Shown: in pieces, positions 34,421-42,872 of the stretch
Layout of the letters: the number at the start of each line of letters is the position of its first letter
Numbering within the stretch: position 1 is the stretch's first letter
The notes under the pieces: model-generated
The model's input: the letters and a program-made list of their open reading frames with translations, nothing else
Databases searched by the model: none
What the model was told of the DNA's origin: nothing
Translations under genes and position numbers: made by a program
Origin: UBA964 sp031382085
Lineage (GTDB): Bacteria > Pseudomonadota > Gammaproteobacteria > Steroidobacterales > Steroidobacteraceae
Assembly: GCA_031382085.1 (NCBI GenBank)
Contig: JANMYM010000067.1
Coordinates: 24,220 to 88,219 of the forward strand
Direction of reading: 5' to 3'
DNA: 64,000 nt

Positions 34421-34912
34421 TTGCAGCATCTGGCCCGGCTCCGTCCCTGGAATCTCGCGCTGGTAGTGCAGGCCGATTTTTTCCAGCACGCGAATCGATG
34501 CCTTGTTATGCGCGGAGACCAGCGCGCAGATGCGAGCCATGCCGAGAACGGAACTGCCGTACTTCAGACAAGCGGCCGCGGCTTCGGTGGCGAAGCCGCA
34601 ACCAAATGTACCCGGCAGGAATGCATAGCCCACATCCGGGTGCTCCAGCGTGTCGCGTTTCAGGAGTCCGCACAAACCTAACACTGCGAGGCTGTTCCGA
34701 TCCTCAACGACCCACAAACCCATGCTGTGCTGACGGTAGGACGCGCGGATGTTGTTCTCCATGTAGCGGCGCGAGTCATCGAGCGTGCGTACCCGGCGAT
34801 CGCCGATGTTATGGATGAAATCGCGTGTGTTGAGGAGCTGCAGCAGGAAAGCGGCATCCGTGTCTTCGATTTCGCGCAGCTGCAGGCGCGCGGTGCTCAG
34901 AACCTGCGTCAC
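34409..34912 (-). CDS. GNAT-family N-acetyltransferase (RimJ-like)
   Basis: 167 residues from a GTG start. TARLQLREIEDTDAAFLLQLLNT at the N-terminus and the acetyl-CoA region (GYAFLPGTFGCGFATEAAAACLKYG), then VSAHNKASIRVLEKIGLHYQRE, are classic for Acetyltransf_3 enzymes that acetylate protein N-termini or small amines. The canonical pyrophosphate loop QxxGxG/A appears as FGCGFA. Lies 14 bases downstream of the GGDEF-EAL gene. Confidence 0.88.
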   Translation of the reverse strand: MTQVLSTARLQLREIEDTDAAFLLQLLNTRDFIHNIGDRRVRTLDDSRRYMENNIRASYRQHSMGLWVVEDRNSLAVLGLCGLLKRDTLEHPDVGYAFLPGTFGCGFATEAAAACLKYGSSVLGMARICALVSAHNKASIRVLEKIGLHYQREIPGTEPGQMLQLFA

Positions 34913-34926
34913 GAGACCGCTCGCGC

Positions 34927-37443
34927 TTACGCGCGCGCCGGCGCTGCCTGCATAGCCGACATTTCAGTTGGCAGCAACGAAGCATAGGGCACTGCGCCGG
35001 CGTGTTGACGCACCAGCAACGCCAGCAAGTCATCGGCGGTACACGGCTCACCAAACAAGCGGCCCTGAGCCAGCGTACAGTTGTGTTCGCGCAGGAATTC
35101 AATGTGACGTGCCGACTCGACGCCTTCGGCGATGACCTGCATTCCCAGGTTACGTCCCATTTCGATGATGGTGCGCACGATGGTGGCGTCGGCCTCGTCA
35201 TCGACCACATCGCGCACGAAACTCTGGTCAATTTTCAGCGTGCCAATCGGAAACTGCTGCAGGGCGGACAAGGACGAGTAGCCGGTACCGAAGTCATCGA
35301 TCGACAGATGCAGGCCCATCGCATACAGCTCATCCAACAAACGCAGCGTGCGCTTGACATCCGCCATCAGCGTGGATTCCGTGATCTCGAGCTCGAACGA
35401 AGTTGGCGATAGTGCGTACTTGCGGAAAATGGCGCGGCAACGCAGGATGAAACTCGCCTGCCGCAGCTGTTTCAGCGACAGGTTCAGCGACATGCGGCCG
35501 GGGTCGGGCAACTCGCCTAACATGCGCTTGTAGTCCTGGCAAACGCGGTCCAGCACCCATTCGCCGATCTCCACGATAAGGTTGGATTCTTCGGCCAGCG
35601 GAATGAACTGCGATGGCGGTACGTCGCCGTGACCCGGCAGGTGCCAGCGCAACAGTGCCTCGGCCCCAACGATGCGGCCGGTGCGAATGTCGACCTTGGG
35701 CTGATATCGAACCACGAATTCGTCTTTTTCCAGGGCACGGCGCAGCTTGCTCTTCAGCATCAGGCGTTCCACCGCCGCTGAATTCATCTCGGTCGCATAA
35801 AACGCAAACGTATTGCCGCCGTTTTGCTTCGAGTAATACATGGCCGCGTCGGCATTGCGGATCAGGTCGATGACATTCTCGGCATCCTGCGGCGCGAACG
35901 CGATGCCGATGCTGGAAGTCATGAACACTTCCTGCTGGTTGACCTGAAAAGCCTGGCTGACCTGGTCGAGAATCGAACGGGCGAGATGCGCGATCGGGCC
36001 GCGATTATCGACGTCCGGCGGCAGCCCTTCGACGAACACGGCAAATTCGTCGCCAGCGAGGCGGCCGACAATCGCGTCCTTCGGCAACGCGCGTGACAGC
36101 CGTTCCGACAGTATCTCGAGGGTGCGATCACCGGCATTGTGCCCAAAAGTGTCATTCACTTCCTTGAACCGGTCCATGTCCAGGTACAGCAGCGCGACCG
36201 ACTGGTTCGATTTCACGGTACGCGACAATGACTGCTGCAGCAGATGCTGAAACTGCATTCTGTTAGGAACCTTGGTCAGCGTGTCGTAGCGCGCCAGATA
36301 ACGGATGCGGCGCTCAGCGCGCTTGCGATCCGTGATGTTGCGGGCGACGAAAATGCTGCCCTGGAATTGCGGATCATCGCTGCCTATCGGCGAGCCGGTA
36401 ATGACCACTGGTATGGTCTGGCCCTGCCGCGTGCGCAACACGGTTTCGCGTGAATCCTGGGCTGCCTGCCGCGGGTCAAAATTGTTGCGCTCCGATTCTT
36501 CGAGCACTGACATGATGCTCTTGCCGATCAGTTCTTCTTCGCCATAGGCGAGCAGCCGGCAGGCCGCCTTGTTAGCCATCTTGATCACCCCTTCGGGCGA
36601 GGCCACAAACACCGCGTCGCTGATGCCGCTCAGGACCGAAACCAGGTAGCTGCGGGTGATGGTGGAATGTCGCAGGCGATGCCGGGTCTTTTCCAGCACT
36701 TCCCGAAGTTCCGCGAATTCCGGATCGCCGGTGAGCTCGATGGGGCGCGTGTAGTCGCCGTGGCCCATGCGTTCGACGCTACGCATCAGTGCGGCAAGCG
36801 GCTTGCTGATGCCGTGCGCAGCCCACCAGGCTAACAAACTGCTGAGCAGCAACACGCACAAGGTTCCGGCGACGATCCACCACAGATTACGCCGCAACTG
36901 ATCGACCGCCGCCGACCGGACCAGGCTCGCGCCGGCCGCTCCGACCGCGCTGCTGCCGTCGGCGCCGATAAAACTGAGCGTCACTTTCACGGTGCCTATC
37001 GTCCTCGGCAGCTGCGTGTCCGCGAACGGACTGTACAGCGCGGTTATCTGGCTGGTCGCCGAGGCGCGCATTGTGGTATCGGAGTTATCCGTGGTTCCTG
37101 GACGCTGCCACTGATAGATGCGCACGCCAGCCGCGTTCGATACTGTTAGCTCAACGGTGGTGTCGTCTTCGGTGAAAGCCTGTAGCGACTCGGCAACGCT
37201 GCGGTTATCGCCGCTATTCAGCGGCGCGGACACGACATCGGCTACATGACGAGCGGTCTCGCGCGCGCGACTCTGCAGCTCGCGGGCAACTTCCTGTCGC
37301 GCGCTATCGCGTGCGATCCCGCCGAATACCACGGCGTTGCGCTGCCCCTGCCAGACGGCGAGCGTACCGAGCAATGTGGCGCACAGAAGCGTGGCTCCGA
37401 GAACCGCATAGATCAGCTTGGTTTTGAAATTTAGCTGACGCAC
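34927..37443 (-). CDS. Membrane PAS-GGDEF-EAL c-di-GMP signalling protein
   Basis: 838 residues from a GTG start. N-terminal membrane helix (LIYAVLGATLLCATLLGTLAVW), a periplasmic sensor of about 150 residues, a second helix (IVAGTLCVLLLSSLLAWW), HAMP (SKPLAALMRSVERMGHGDY), PAS (about 280-400), GGDEF (about 405-570) and EAL (about 580-825). The GGDEF signature reads AGDEF and no RxxD inhibitory site is evident. The EAL domain keeps EALLRW, ELEITES, IDDFGTGYSS, KIDQSF and AEGVE, so phosphodiesterase activity is likely; cyclase activity is uncertain. It could feed the GEMM riboswitch at 62114-62216 within the same chromosome. Confidence 0.92.
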   Translation of the reverse strand: MRQLNFKTKLIYAVLGATLLCATLLGTLAVWQGQRNAVVFGGIARDSARQEVARELQSRARETARHVADVVSAPLNSGDNRSVAESLQAFTEDDTTVELTVSNAAGVRIYQWQRPGTTDNSDTTMRASATSQITALYSPFADTQLPRTIGTVKVTLSFIGADGSSAVGAAGASLVRSAAVDQLRRNLWWIVAGTLCVLLLSSLLAWWAAHGISKPLAALMRSVERMGHGDYTRPIELTGDPEFAELREVLEKTRHRLRHSTITRSYLVSVLSGISDAVFVASPEGVIKMANKAACRLLAYGEEELIGKSIMSVLEESERNNFDPRQAAQDSRETVLRTRQGQTIPVVITGSPIGSDDPQFQGSIFVARNITDRKRAERRIRYLARYDTLTKVPNRMQFQHLLQQSLSRTVKSNQSVALLYLDMDRFKEVNDTFGHNAGDRTLEILSERLSRALPKDAIVGRLAGDEFAVFVEGLPPDVDNRGPIAHLARSILDQVSQAFQVNQQEVFMTSSIGIAFAPQDAENVIDLIRNADAAMYYSKQNGGNTFAFYATEMNSAAVERLMLKSKLRRALEKDEFVVRYQPKVDIRTGRIVGAEALLRWHLPGHGDVPPSQFIPLAEESNLIVEIGEWVLDRVCQDYKRMLGELPDPGRMSLNLSLKQLRQASFILRCRAIFRKYALSPTSFELEITESTLMADVKRTLRLLDELYAMGLHLSIDDFGTGYSSLSALQQFPIGTLKIDQSFVRDVVDDEADATIVRTIIEMGRNLGMQVIAEGVESARHIEFLREHNCTLAQGRLFGEPCTADDLLALLVRQHAGAVPYASLLPTEMSAMQAAPARA

Positions 37444-37550
37444 GAGTTGGGTGTCAGATCTCTTTAGTTATAGTAGTCCAGCCGATCTTACGCTGCCCCC
37501 GGGGTGGGTTCCACCGTCGGCGCGGTGCGACAGTAGGCTAGACTCCGGGC

Positions 37551-38183
37551 GTGAAAATTGAGGTCTGGTCGGATACGGTCTGCCCCTGGTGCTATATAGG
37601 GCTAAAACGGCTGCAGAAGGCCCTGGACCTGCGTCCGGCCATCGTAGCCGAGGTCTGTTGGCTGCCCTTTGAGCTCAATCCTGACATGCCGGAATCCGGC
37701 ATGGACCGTAAGACATATTTACAGCAGAAATTCGGTGACCCGGATCGTTTCCAGGGTACGCAGGGGACCCTGCAGCGCATTGCTGCGGATTTGGGCATCG
37801 ACTATCGGCCGGAGCGGCAGACCCGGATGCCCAGCACCCGCCGCTCGCACATGCTGATTGCCGCCGCCGCGACCGGCCGGCAGACCGAACTCAAGGAGGC
37901 CATACTGCGCGCCTATTTCTCCGACGGTCGCGACATTGGCGATCTCGCGGTGCTGCGTGACATCGCAGCGCCCCTGGGGATGGACGCAGCGCAGGTAGAT
38001 GAGCTGCTGGCTAACAGTGAGCTGCGCGCCGCGGTTGCGCAGCGCGAAGACGAAGCGCATCGCCTGCAGATCAACGGCGTGCCGACTTTTGTCTTTGATC
38101 GCAAGGCCGGGTTCTCCGGCGCCCAGGAAGTTGAGGTTTTTCTGCAGGTACTGGATCGAGTTTCCGCCGATGCTGGACGCTGA
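37551..38183 (+). CDS. FrnE-type DsbA-like thioredoxin-fold oxidoreductase
   Basis: 210 residues from a GTG start. KIEVWSDTVCPWCYIGLKRL contains the CPWC redox motif at about residues 11-14; the middle is the helical insertion of DsbA-like proteins, and GVPTFVFDRKAGFSGAQ carries the cis-Pro. There is no signal peptide, as expected for FrnE, which works in the cytoplasm on disulfides or related redox reactions. Overlaps the next gene by 14 bases. Confidence 0.9.
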   Translation: MKIEVWSDTVCPWCYIGLKRLQKALDLRPAIVAEVCWLPFELNPDMPESGMDRKTYLQQKFGDPDRFQGTQGTLQRIAADLGIDYRPERQTRMPSTRRSHMLIAAAATGRQTELKEAILRAYFSDGRDIGDLAVLRDIAAPLGMDAAQVDELLANSELRAAVAQREDEAHRLQINGVPTFVFDRKAGFSGAQEVEVFLQVLDRVSADAGR

Positions 38184-38868
38184 GGCGCTGACAGGCCGGT
38201 CGCGAACCCATGTCGTCGACCTGGAGAACCCACGCTGCACGCTCCACGTGCAGAGCGCACCCGCCTGGCTGGAGCTGCGCGCAGCGGCAGCCGAGGCGGG
38301 GTTCGACCTGCATCCGATTTCTTCGTACCGGGATTTTGAGCGCCAGCTCGGCATCTGGAATGCCAAGTACCGTGGAGAGAAAATTTTGTTAGACCGCAGC
38401 GGGCGACCGCTGGATTTTGCTGCGTTGCCGCCTGGCGATCTGGTTGAAACAATTATGACCTGGTCGGCATTGCCTGGTGCGAGCCGGCACCATTGGGGCT
38501 CGGACCTCGATGTACTCGATCTTGTTGCCCTGCGCGCTGAACGGGCCCGCAACCCTGAATTCCACGCACAAATGACGCCGGCGGAATTTGCGCCGGGCGC
38601 GCTGTTTGGACCATTGAATCAGTGGCTGGGCGAGAACCTGGCTCGCTTCGGTTTTTTCAGGCCATATGCGCAGGATCTGGGTGGCGTCATGCCCGAGCCC
38701 TGGCACATCAGTCATGCCCCCGTGGCTGGACCGGCGTTAGCTGCCATGCGACCCGCGATGCTGTCCGCCGCGCTGTCCGGTCGCGATGTCGCTGGCGCCG
38801 AGCAGATTCTGCCGCGGCTGCCCGAGTTATTCGAACGCTACGTACAACGGGTGGCTGCGCCAATCTAG
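38170..38868 (+). CDS. Peptidase M15 (D-alanyl-D-alanine carboxypeptidase family)
   Basis: 232 residues from the ATG at 38170. LAS-type metal site: SRHHWGSDLDV (His and Asp) and PWHISH (second His), with the SSYRDFERQ segment typical of VanY/M15B. Such enzymes trim D-Ala from peptidoglycan stem peptides. No signal peptide or membrane anchor is visible, odd for a wall enzyme; it may act in the cytoplasm on recycled muropeptides, or an unseen start exists. Translationally coupled to the FrnE gene; 3' end overlaps the convergent HD gene. Confidence 0.85.
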   Translation: MLDAEALTGRSRTHVVDLENPRCTLHVQSAPAWLELRAAAAEAGFDLHPISSYRDFERQLGIWNAKYRGEKILLDRSGRPLDFAALPPGDLVETIMTWSALPGASRHHWGSDLDVLDLVALRAERARNPEFHAQMTPAEFAPGALFGPLNQWLGENLARFGFFRPYAQDLGGVMPEPWHISHAPVAGPALAAMRPAMLSAALSGRDVAGAEQILPRLPELFERYVQRVAAPI

Positions 38869-39866
38869 CGGCTTGCCCAGGCGCGGCGGATGTAATTCGC
38901 CATCAAGGTGCGCATCGATGTGACCGCATCAGGCACTGCGGTAAACAGCGGCGGCGAGCGGCGCAGCATGTGCCAGCTCTCACTGCGGAGGATTTCCTGC
39001 AGATATTTCATGTTGCGTTCGATGGACTCGATATAGGGGTTGCGGCCGTCGAACAATGCTTCGAAATGGCGGTACGCCGCGCCAAATCCCTGGTCGAGGC
39101 GCTTGCTGCGGGTCTCGTCGACGAACTTCGGCGTCTGTCGCAGCAGATCGAGGCCCGAAGCGTAACGCACCGCTGGATAGCCCTCGGTGCCCCTGTCAAG
39201 CGCCACGCCACCCAGCACAAATTCCGGGTACAGCCGGTCGCGGCATTTCTCCAGGTAGCAGCGGTCCGCGAGCTGCGCGACCATGTCGGCGGTACCCATC
39301 AGTGCGCCGAGCTTTGCATCCCTGGGGTCATCGAACTGCAACTGGGCGAGTGGTTTTTCGTAGCCCGTGCAATGCATTACTTCTGTGACGACCGGAATCC
39401 ATCGTCCGAGCCCGAGTTCCGGCAGCAGGGCCGACAGGAAACGGATGCCGCGCGAGACATGGTTGCGGGTGAATTCGGCGCCGTTGAAATGGTCATCGTC
39501 GTTGCGCTCGCGCAGGTAGCCGACATCGTGAAACAGCGCCGTGATCGTCCCCACCACTGCGCGTTCGCCGCCTAACGCGGCCGCAGGTTCGGCGCTGCGC
39601 TCGTAACCGACCATGAGCCGCACCATCGCGAGGGTGATATCAAGCGTGTGCTGCATGTCATGGTACAGCGTGTCGACGCCTTCATAGCGGGGCGACTGGC
39701 CGGTGAACATCGGTGTGAAAACGTCGAAGGCACGGTCGATTCTGCTGAAATCCGCGCCCGGCCAGGTCATGGCAAACAGGCGCGCGATCTCATCCCGTAC
39801 CGCCGCCGGCGAGCTCACCTGGACGGTGTTGGTTACGTCGAAATCGCTGCGGCGTGGGTTGGGCAT
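38865..39866 (-). CDS. HD-domain metal-dependent phosphohydrolase-like protein
   Basis: 333 residues from the ATG at 39866; the frame also has ATG 39944 and an in-frame start at 39989, whose extra residues are Arg/Ala-rich and probably untranslated. HD signature: TLYHDMQHTLDITLAMVRL and TALFHDVGYLRERNDDDHFNGAEF, supplying the His/Asp metal ligands, then HCTGYEKP. Resembles PDEase_I/HDc proteins that hydrolyse phosphate esters, possibly nucleotides. Substrate unknown. Confidence 0.82.
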   Translation of the reverse strand: MPNPRRSDFDVTNTVQVSSPAAVRDEIARLFAMTWPGADFSRIDRAFDVFTPMFTGQSPRYEGVDTLYHDMQHTLDITLAMVRLMVGYERSAEPAAALGGERAVVGTITALFHDVGYLRERNDDDHFNGAEFTRNHVSRGIRFLSALLPELGLGRWIPVVTEVMHCTGYEKPLAQLQFDDPRDAKLGALMGTADMVAQLADRCYLEKCRDRLYPEFVLGGVALDRGTEGYPAVRYASGLDLLRQTPKFVDETRSKRLDQGFGAAYRHFEALFDGRNPYIESIERNMKYLQEILRSESWHMLRRSPPLFTAVPDAVTSMRTLMANYIRRAWASR

Positions 39867-40028
39867 CGCTTTGCGCCGCGCTGGTCGTTGCGCGGCTGGT
39901 GTCACACCTGCACTCGCAGGCAGGGAAAGTCTAGCGTTGCCCATGTCTGCGGCCCCGTAGCGACGCACACTTCCGCCGCAGCGGCGCAATACCCGTGCAA
40001 TTCTGCCAACGGCTCGGCACCACTTTAC

Positions 40029-40802
40029 TCATATGTCAAATGTTGCTAACACCGGAGTGTGATCCGAAGGTCTTTCAAATTTGCGCGGCTCCTTGTCGAT
40101 GCGCACTTCAAGGCAGGTCGCCGCGAGTGCTGTGCTGGCGAGAATCAGATCAATGCGCAGGCCGTTATTGCGGCGAAACGCGGCGGCGCGATAGTCCCAC
40201 CAGCTGAAACTGGCGGCGGGCTGCTCGAAACGCCGGAATACATCCACCAGGCCGAGGGCCATGATGTCACGCAAAGCCGCGCGCTCCGGCTCGCTGACCA
40301 GGACCTGCCCGGCCCACGCGTCCGGATCGTGCACATCCCGGTCCTCAGGCGCAACGTTGAAGTCGCCTAACACGATCATTTTCGGGTAGTGTGACAACTC
40401 AACCTGCAGCCACTGGCGCACCGCAGCCAGCCAGCCGAGCTTGTATTGGTACTTGTCGGATCCGACCGTCTGGCCGTTAGGCACGTAAAGGTTGACGATG
40501 CGCAGGTCGCCGCAGGTGACTGCAATAATGCGCCGCTGGGGATCCTCGAGCCCGTTGATGTCCGTTGTTACCTCTGCCAGCGGTTGGCGAGCCAGCACGG
40601 CCACGCCGTTGTAGGTTTTCTGGCCGCTGGCCCGGATCTGCCAGCCAAGCGCCGCAAGCCCGGCTTGCGGGAAATCGCCGTCTGTTAGCTTGGTTTCCTG
40701 CAGCGCAATGGCATCGACCGGATTGGCGGCCAGCCACTCCGTGAGCTGCGGCAGGCGCACGCGCAGCGAGTTGACGTTCCAGGTGCCAATGGTAAACGGC
40801 AT
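40029..40802 (-). CDS. xthA: Exodeoxyribonuclease III
   Basis: 257 residues, the typical length. TWNVNSLRVRLPQL, ALQETKLTDGDFP (catalytic Glu), YVPNGQTVGSDKYQYKLGWL, VLGDFNVAPEDRDVHDP (Asp/Asn pair), RIDLILAST and PSDHTPVLATFDI (catalytic His). The enzyme is a 3'-5' exonuclease and AP endonuclease in base excision repair. Starts six bases after the prlC 3' end in minus-strand order, so the two are adjacent but separately started. Confidence 0.95.
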   Translation of the reverse strand: MPFTIGTWNVNSLRVRLPQLTEWLAANPVDAIALQETKLTDGDFPQAGLAALGWQIRASGQKTYNGVAVLARQPLAEVTTDINGLEDPQRRIIAVTCGDLRIVNLYVPNGQTVGSDKYQYKLGWLAAVRQWLQVELSHYPKMIVLGDFNVAPEDRDVHDPDAWAGQVLVSEPERAALRDIMALGLVDVFRRFEQPAASFSWWDYRAAAFRRNNGLRIDLILASTALAATCLEVRIDKEPRKFERPSDHTPVLATFDI

Positions 40803-40808
40803 GTGCCG

Positions 40809-42830
40809 TTATGATGCCATGCCGTGCTGGCGCAGCAAGGGCGCGATGTCGGGCTTGCGCCCGCGGAACTCAATAAACGCTTCAAGCGGATCGCGGCTAC
40901 CGCCGCGCGACAGGATCGAATCGAGAAACCGTTGCGCGGTCTGGTCGTTGAACACGCCGGATTCCTCGAATGCCGCGAACGCGTCGGCGGCCAGCACTTC
41001 AGCCCACTTGTAGCTGTAGTAGCCGGCAGCGTAACCGCCGGCAAAGATGTGGCTGAAACTGTGCGGGAAACGATTCCAGTCCGGCGGCTGGATAATCGCG
41101 ATCCGGCTGCGTACTTCGTTGAGCGTTTCCAGCACGCGCGCGCCGCGTGCCGGGTCGAATTGCGCATGCAGGCGGAAGTCGAACAGCGCGAACTCCAGCT
41201 GCCGCAAGGTCGCAAGTCCAGCATGGAAGCTGCGCGTCCCAATCAATTGCTGTTGCGTTGCCGCCGGCAGCGGCGCACCAGTCTGCCAGTGTGATGCGAG
41301 TTGCTGCAGCACCTCGGGCTGCCAGGCAAAATTCTCGAGAAACTGGCTGGGCAATTCCACTGCGTCCCAGGCAACGCCGTTGATACCGGCGATGCTTGGA
41401 TAGTCGACGCTTGTTAGCAGGTGATGCAGCCCGTGGCCGAACTCGTGAAACAGCGTGACCACATCATCGTGGGTCAGCAGCGCCGGGTGACCGTCCGCAG
41501 GTGGCAGGAAATTGCAGACCAGATAGGCGACCGGCCGGACCCGATTGCGCCCGAAGGCCATGCGGCCGCGGCATTCATCCATCCATGCGCCGCTGCGCTT
41601 GTCGCGGCGCGCGTACAGATCGAGATAAAAGCTGCCGACCGGCGCACCGGCCGCATTTTCGATGTCGAAAAGGCGCGCATCCGGATGCCAGGCAGGCGCG
41701 TTCTGGCGTTCCCGGATGCTGACCTTGAACAGCCGTCCGACCAATCCGAACAGCCCCTGCAGCACATGCGGCAGCGGGAAGTAGGGGCGTAGTTCTTCCT
41801 GCGAGACCGAAAACAGTTTACGTTGCAGCTTCTCGGCCCAGAAGCTCACATCCCAGGGCGCAAGTTGGTCCACGCCGGCGAATGTTGTCAGCTCCGCGAG
41901 TTCCCGCACGGCCGCGGGCCGTGCCGCCGCACCCAGCTGATCCAGCAGTTCGCGCACGTCGGCGGGGTTGCGTGCCATGCGGGTGGCGAGCGCCAGTTCG
42001 GCGAAATTGGCGAAATCCAGCAGTCGCGCTGCTTCATGCCGCAGCGCCAGGATGCTCTCCATGAGCGGGCCGTTGTCCCAGCGACCGGCGTTAGGGCCGC
42101 GATCCGATGCCCGCGTCGACCAGGCCTCGTAAAAAGCCTGGCGCAACAGCGCCGATTCCGCGTCGGTCAGAACCGCGACGTAGGTTGGCTGGTCGAGGCC
42201 CAGCAGCCAGCCTGTCTGGCCCGCTTCCCGGGCGCGTTTCTCTGCCTGTGCAATGATCGAGTCGTTGAGCCCGGCGAGCATCGCGCGGTCACTGACCGGG
42301 AAACTCCAGGCCTTGGTGGCATCCAGCACATTTTCTTCGAACTTGGCGCCGAGCTGCGTCAGCTCGGTCATGATTTCCTTGTAGCGTTGCTTGCGCTCGC
42401 GCGGCAGCGCGACGCCGGCGAGCCGAAAGTCGCGCAGCGCGAGTTCCAGCAGCCGACGCTGCGCCGGGGTCAGCTGGGCGCTTTCCTGCTCCGCCACGCG
42501 CGCATAGGCGCGATACAGCGGTTCACTCTGCGCCAGGTCAGTCTGAAAATCCGACAGCAGCGGCAGGCACAGGTTGTAGCTGTCGCGCAGCGCCGGGGAA
42601 TTGACCACGGAATTCAGGTGGCTAACAGGAGACCAGGTACGTGTTAGCCGGTGTTGCATGGCCTCCAGCGGCTCGACCACGCTGGCGAACGACGGTTCCG
42701 ACACCAGGGTCAGGACTGTAATCTGTTCGCGCTGGGCGTCCAGCAGCTCACGCAGTGCAGGTTCCACGTGCTGCGGCGTGATGGCGCCGAATTCTGGCAG
42801 CTCGCTGTCGGCCAACAGGGGATTTTCCAT
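40809..42830 (-). CDS. prlC: Oligopeptidase A (M3 family)
   Basis: 673 residues from the ATG at 42830 (ATG 42839 also in frame); the open frame runs to 43325 through the divergent gor gene but that stretch is not coding here. E. coli OpdA is 680. Zinc site: LFHEFGHGLHHLLT with a downstream Glu (NGVAWDAVELPSQFLENF). FPHSFSHIFAGGYAAGYYSYKWAEVLAADAF is the conserved substrate region. Cytosolic; degrades signal peptides and short peptides. Divergent from gor with about 42 bases between starts. Confidence 0.95.
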   Translation of the reverse strand: MENPLLADSELPEFGAITPQHVEPALRELLDAQREQITVLTLVSEPSFASVVEPLEAMQHRLTRTWSPVSHLNSVVNSPALRDSYNLCLPLLSDFQTDLAQSEPLYRAYARVAEQESAQLTPAQRRLLELALRDFRLAGVALPRERKQRYKEIMTELTQLGAKFEENVLDATKAWSFPVSDRAMLAGLNDSIIAQAEKRAREAGQTGWLLGLDQPTYVAVLTDAESALLRQAFYEAWSTRASDRGPNAGRWDNGPLMESILALRHEAARLLDFANFAELALATRMARNPADVRELLDQLGAAARPAAVRELAELTTFAGVDQLAPWDVSFWAEKLQRKLFSVSQEELRPYFPLPHVLQGLFGLVGRLFKVSIRERQNAPAWHPDARLFDIENAAGAPVGSFYLDLYARRDKRSGAWMDECRGRMAFGRNRVRPVAYLVCNFLPPADGHPALLTHDDVVTLFHEFGHGLHHLLTSVDYPSIAGINGVAWDAVELPSQFLENFAWQPEVLQQLASHWQTGAPLPAATQQQLIGTRSFHAGLATLRQLEFALFDFRLHAQFDPARGARVLETLNEVRSRIAIIQPPDWNRFPHSFSHIFAGGYAAGYYSYKWAEVLAADAFAAFEESGVFNDQTAQRFLDSILSRGGSRDPLEAFIEFRGRKPDIAPLLRQHGMAS

Positions 42831-42872
42831 AGCCGCCATTTTAGCAGTCGGTGCTGCGGTACCATTTGGCGC

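Noticed and set aside
38622..39575. 317-residue plus-strand frame over the M15 and HD genes
   Set aside because: Covers two well-supported genes in the wrong frame or strand and has no recognisable domain.
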